Assembly (NCBI GenBank): GCA_900553785.1
Contig: USES01000004.1
Coordinates: 1-63,877, forward strand
Origin: an uncultured Clostridium sp.
GTDB lineage: Bacteria > Bacillota > Clostridia > TANB77 > CAG-465
DNA length: 63,877 nucleotides
Direction: 5' to 3'
A program made the translations under genes and the position numbers. Of this stretch, positions 61,207-63,877 are shown piece after piece (within the stretch, counting starts at the first letter, position 1; every line of letters begins with the position of its first letter). The notes under the pieces are model-generated. The model saw only the letters and a program-made list of their open reading frames with translations. It had not been told where the DNA came from and ran no database searches.

Positions 61207-62781
61207 ATGTTAGAAAAAATTAAAAAGTATATGGTATATTTAGTTTTGCTAATAACTATATTTGTTTTATTTATCAACAGTTCATATCAATCATTAAATC
61301 GTTTTTCTAAAACAAGATATGTGGTAAATAATGAAGTAAAAGAAATTAGAAATAACATTGTATATGATAATAGTTATATATATATTTCTTATGAAGATAT
61401 GGAGCACCAAATTCCAGATAACATATTTAAAGAAAGTGCTTTGAAAAAAATAATAATAACTGCAAATAATAAAGTTAAGGTATATTCATTAGATTCTAAA
61501 GAATCATATACAAATTATACATTAGATAACGAAAATAACATTGTTAAATACTTATCATACGATGGTAAAGATTATATTCTATTGGATGAACTTTGCAGTA
61601 TTTATGGTTTTGATAAAATTGTAGACAAAGAACTCAATATGATAAATGTTATAAATAGTGAAGTACAAATTGCTAAACTTAACTGTTACAGAGAGTATGG
61701 CTATTTAACAGATAACAACAAATCTAAAAGGATAACTTTAGATAGAAAGATAGTTTTAAATGTTGTAAAGGATGATAACTATTACAGTGAAACTGCTGAT
61801 ATGGTTTGTGCTGTAGTAGAAGTGGATAATATTAAAAGAGCAGTGTATATACCAAAGAAGAGTATAGATATGGACTTTGAGTACAAAACAGAAGAAATTG
61901 AAAAAAAAGAATTTAAGTTTTTTGTTCAAAATGAAGATAATCTAAATACAAATACAGAGTATACTACTATTTTTACAGGCTTTAAATTGATTTCAAATGA
62001 TGGCAGTGTTAGTAATGTGTTAGATGCTAATAGTCTTGGAGCAAATACTTATGTCATGATTACTAATGGATATAGAGCATCTAATTATGATAGCGGTATA
62101 ACGTCATATGCATTACAAAATATGGCTTCGAGAGAAAGAATTATAACAGAAGTTACAAATACGATAAAGGATACCAAAGTAGAAGGAATTGTAGTTAATT
62201 TTAGAGATTTCAAAGTAAGTAGTAAGGAATATTTTACACAGTTTATAAAAGAGCTTAGCGAGTATTTACATGGGTATAATAAAAAGCTAATAGTGTACAT
62301 ACCTATTGATGCATTGTACATAGATGAGTTAAGTGTTTTAAAATTTGCAGATAATTGTATTTTTATTGAGTATGGCTTAAAATCTGAAAATTCTATTACT
62401 AGTGGTGCGGATAGTCCGTTATATTTATTTAAAGAAAAAATAGACTATTTAAATGAAAATAACGTAAACATTAGTAAGGTTATAATGGAGACACCTCTGT
62501 ATTCACTTTTATGGATTGAAAAAGAACAAAAAGTTATAGATGTACAGTATTTGTATAAAGCAGCTCTAGATAGCTTTATATCCAAAAACTCTCTTGTACC
62601 TGTTTTAGATGAGAAATCTGGGCAAATGTACGTTGCTTATGAAAAAGGAAGTTTGATGTATAAGGTGTGGCTTGAAGATGATTATTCGCTTAATCAGAAA
62701 ATAAAAATAGCTAAAGATAACATGATTGGTGGAATATCTTTATATAAAAAAGGATATGAAAAAAATGATTTGTTTTTATAG
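61207..62781 (+). CDS. GH18-like cell-surface protein, probably non-catalytic
   Basis: 524 residues: a signal anchor (about 9-27), two copper amine oxidase N-terminus-like units (about 36-155), then a TIM-barrel region resembling the SleL/YaaH GH18 group. The catalytic strand near residue 325 reads EGIVVNFRDF where active chitinases have DGxxxDxE, so the catalytic Glu is absent. It may bind peptidoglycan. Next gene 12 nt downstream is pilin-like, probably co-transcribed. Confidence 0.72.
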   Translation: MLEKIKKYMVYLVLLITIFVLFINSSYQSLNRFSKTRYVVNNEVKEIRNNIVYDNSYIYISYEDMEHQIPDNIFKESALKKIIITANNKVKVYSLDSKESYTNYTLDNENNIVKYLSYDGKDYILLDELCSIYGFDKIVDKELNMINVINSEVQIAKLNCYREYGYLTDNNKSKRITLDRKIVLNVVKDDNYYSETADMVCAVVEVDNIKRAVYIPKKSIDMDFEYKTEEIEKKEFKFFVQNEDNLNTNTEYTTIFTGFKLISNDGSVSNVLDANSLGANTYVMITNGYRASNYDSGITSYALQNMASRERIITEVTNTIKDTKVEGIVVNFRDFKVSSKEYFTQFIKELSEYLHGYNKKLIVYIPIDALYIDELSVLKFADNCIFIEYGLKSENSITSGADSPLYLFKEKIDYLNENNVNISKVIMETPLYSLLWIEKEQKVIDVQYLYKAALDSFISKNSLVPVLDEKSGQMYVAYEKGSLMYKVWLEDDYSLNQKIKIAKDNMIGGISLYKKGYEKNDLFL

Positions 62782-62793
62782 GAGAAGATGATT

Positions 62794-63282
62794 ATGGAAA
62801 ATAGAAAAAAATCTGGTATAACACTCATAGCTGTTACAATAGTTATAGTTGTTATGGGAATACTTATTGGATTAACAGTAGTGAGTACTAAAGGAATTGT
62901 TAAGGAATCTAATGCAAGAAATTTTGCTAGTGAGCTTAAGCAATTAGAGTATTTAGCAAAGCAAAATAAAATATTGAATAATAATGAAGACTTTAATTTT
63001 GTAAAGCGTGTTATTTTAATAAGTGATTTAAGTGATGAACAAAAAGAGCAGATGGCTTCTGAGATACAAGATGGTGACACAGAAGTAACGTTATATGAAT
63101 TAGGATTTAATACATTAGATGTCATGGATACATTATATGGCAAAAAAGAAAATGGTGATAATGATGTGTATGTAATATCATATAAAACCGGAAAAATATA
63201 TTATTTAAAAGGATTTAAATGGGATGATGTTACGTATTATACGTTGACAGGAAAACTTAAAGAGCTAGTTTCTGGAATTTAG
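62794..63282 (+). CDS. Small pilin-like protein
   Basis: 162 residues: MENRKKSGITLIAVTIVIVVMGIL is the fourth pilin-like anchor in the window, with a Gly before the hydrophobic run. The rest is a small soluble domain with an acidic middle. I use ATG 62794 because AGGAGAAG is 8 nt upstream; ATG 62788 is too close. It follows the GH18-like gene. Confidence 0.75.
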   Translation: MENRKKSGITLIAVTIVIVVMGILIGLTVVSTKGIVKESNARNFASELKQLEYLAKQNKILNNNEDFNFVKRVILISDLSDEQKEQMASEIQDGDTEVTLYELGFNTLDVMDTLYGKKENGDNDVYVISYKTGKIYYLKGFKWDDVTYYTLTGKLKELVSGI

Positions 63283-63313
63283 TGTGAGATATACTTGACA
63301 TATGTGGTATAAT

Positions 63314-63396
63314 ATTTATGTACCTTGTTCTAGGATTTAACTTCCTCAGATTATATCTTGGAATTAGGCGAATTTAATATAAGGAGGAAAAACGTT
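63314..63396 (+). promoter_or_regulatory. rpsO leader
   Basis: About 80 nt between a TATAAT at 63308-63313 and the rpsO SD, with several short complementary pieces (TTCTAGGATTTAACTTCC, TCTTGGAATTAGG). Bacterial rpsO leaders often bind S15, but no specific fold can be confirmed by eye. Confidence 0.35.
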
Positions 63397-63660
63397 ATGA
63401 CAACAGAAAGAAAGCAAGAAATTCTAACTACTTACGCAAGAACTGAAGGCGACACTGGTTCTGTAGAAGTTCAAGTAGCTCTTTTAACAGAGAGAATAAG
63501 AGAACTTACAGAGCATTTGAAAGTTCATAAAAAAGATGAACACTCAAGACGTGGTCTTTTAATTATGGTTGGTAAGAGAAAAAGATTATTAGCTTATCTT
63601 GAAAAAGTAGATATTGAAAGATATCGTGCTTTAATATCTAAGTTAGGAATAAGAAAATAA
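63397..63660 (+). CDS. rpsO: 30S ribosomal protein S15
   Basis: 87 residues: DTGSVEVQVALLTERI and HKKDEHSRRGLLIMVGKRKRLLAYL are canonical. ATG 63397 after AAGGAGG; the upstream in-frame ATG is rejected. pnp, its usual neighbour, is expected beyond the contig end but not seen. Confidence 0.98.
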   Translation: MTTERKQEILTTYARTEGDTGSVEVQVALLTERIRELTEHLKVHKKDEHSRRGLLIMVGKRKRLLAYLEKVDIERYRALISKLGIRK

Positions 63661-63669
63661 CATTAAGAT

Positions 63670-63702
63670 ACCTTTGGATTTATTATCCAAAGGTGTTTTT
63701 TT
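63670..63702 (+). terminator. Terminator of rpsO
   Basis: ACCTTTGGA pairs with TCCAAAGGT, then a T-run. Confidence 0.9.
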
Positions 63703-63778
63703 AGTAAAAAGAAATTAGAAAATTGAAAGTGTATTATCATAGATTGACAATAAAATTTTATAAAATAACTAAAATTCC

Positions 63779-63807
63779 TTGAAAATTATAACAGTTTATT
63801 ATAAAAT
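63779..63807 (+). promoter_or_regulatory. Promoter of the truncated last gene
   Basis: TTGAAA, a 17-nt spacer and TAAAAT; similar in flanks to the lemA and pilin promoter blocks. Confidence 0.65.
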
Positions 63808-63833
63808 TTTTGGAAAATAAAGGAGAAAAACAA

Positions 63834-63877
63834 ATGAAATTATTGGAAAATAATGTAAATGGGGGGGGGGCAAAAAA
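63834..63877 (+). CDS. Partial gene cut by contig end
   Basis: ATG 63834 after AAAGGAGA starts MKLLENNVNGGGAK and runs off the window. A run of ten G residues at 63861-63870 encodes the Gly stretch and may be an assembly artefact. It does not look like pnp. Confidence 0.35.
   Translation, partial: MKLLENNVNGGGAK

Overview
The window looks like one contig end from an AT-rich, low-GC member of the Bacillota, most likely an uncultured or gut-type Clostridia. Supporting genes are typA, mini-RNase III, fapR-plsX, acpP-rnc, YitT, DUF1836, DUF1540, DUF4358, a SpoIID/LytB protein and the rpsL-rpsG-fusA-tuf cluster. Strong sigma-A promoters with 17-nt spacers and compact hairpin-plus-T terminators recur throughout. 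There is no rRNA, CRISPR array, integrase, transposase or phage structural gene. Six tRNAs are present: Val, Asp, Phe and Gly in a row, plus single Cys and Arg genes.

Layout. 0-9 kb: a pilin-like exported protein, typA, a glycosyltransferase, an SLC13-like permease, an ABC-F protein, and a lone RelE-type toxin whose antitoxin survives only as a C-terminal stub. 9-15 kb: DUF5662, mrnC, an ABC exporter whose permease is fused to a CPBP protease, a Cys-rich orphan, an OGG-type glycosylase and a flavin reductase-like protein. 15-19.3 kb (minus): an SGNH hydrolase/DUF4358/MBOAT/DHHW cassette that probably O-acetylates a surface polymer. 19.4-23.2 kb: lemA, a DUF2207 membrane protein ending in three CSSCGGG heptads, and an overlapping radical SAM/SPASM gene. 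23.3-30.5 kb: a second pilin-like protein, two orphans, a lipid kinase, leuS and a GGDEF protein with a degenerate EAL domain. 30.5-41 kb: tRNAs, an XRE regulator, SpoIID-like protein, a minus-strand phosphatidylethanolamine operon, several small proteins and a DHH-CBS pyrophosphatase. 41-47 kb: a solitary ectB-like aminotransferase and the str-type translation cluster. 47-50.5 kb: three paralogous 20-residue-repeat proteins and two orphans. 50.5-63.9 kb: fatty-acid/phospholipid regulation (fapR-plsX, acpP), rnc, an Elp3-like radical SAM protein, YitT, a pilin-LRR protein, tRNA-modification genes (trhP-like, tcdA), SPFH/NfeD, a GH18-like protein, a fourth pilin-like protein and rpsO.

Best candidate for an undescribed system: the lemA-DUF2207-radical SAM/SPASM operon (19.5-23.1 kb). 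The Cys/Gly/Ser tail of a membrane protein sits directly against, and overlaps, a SPASM maturase gene of the type that modifies cysteine-containing peptides. Second: a family of strong promoters and leaders with a palindrome just before the Shine-Dalgarno, shared by mostly unrecognised genes. Third: four scattered pilin-like N-termini carrying unrelated C-terminal domains. All function calls come from reading sequence and motif memory; no database search was run.
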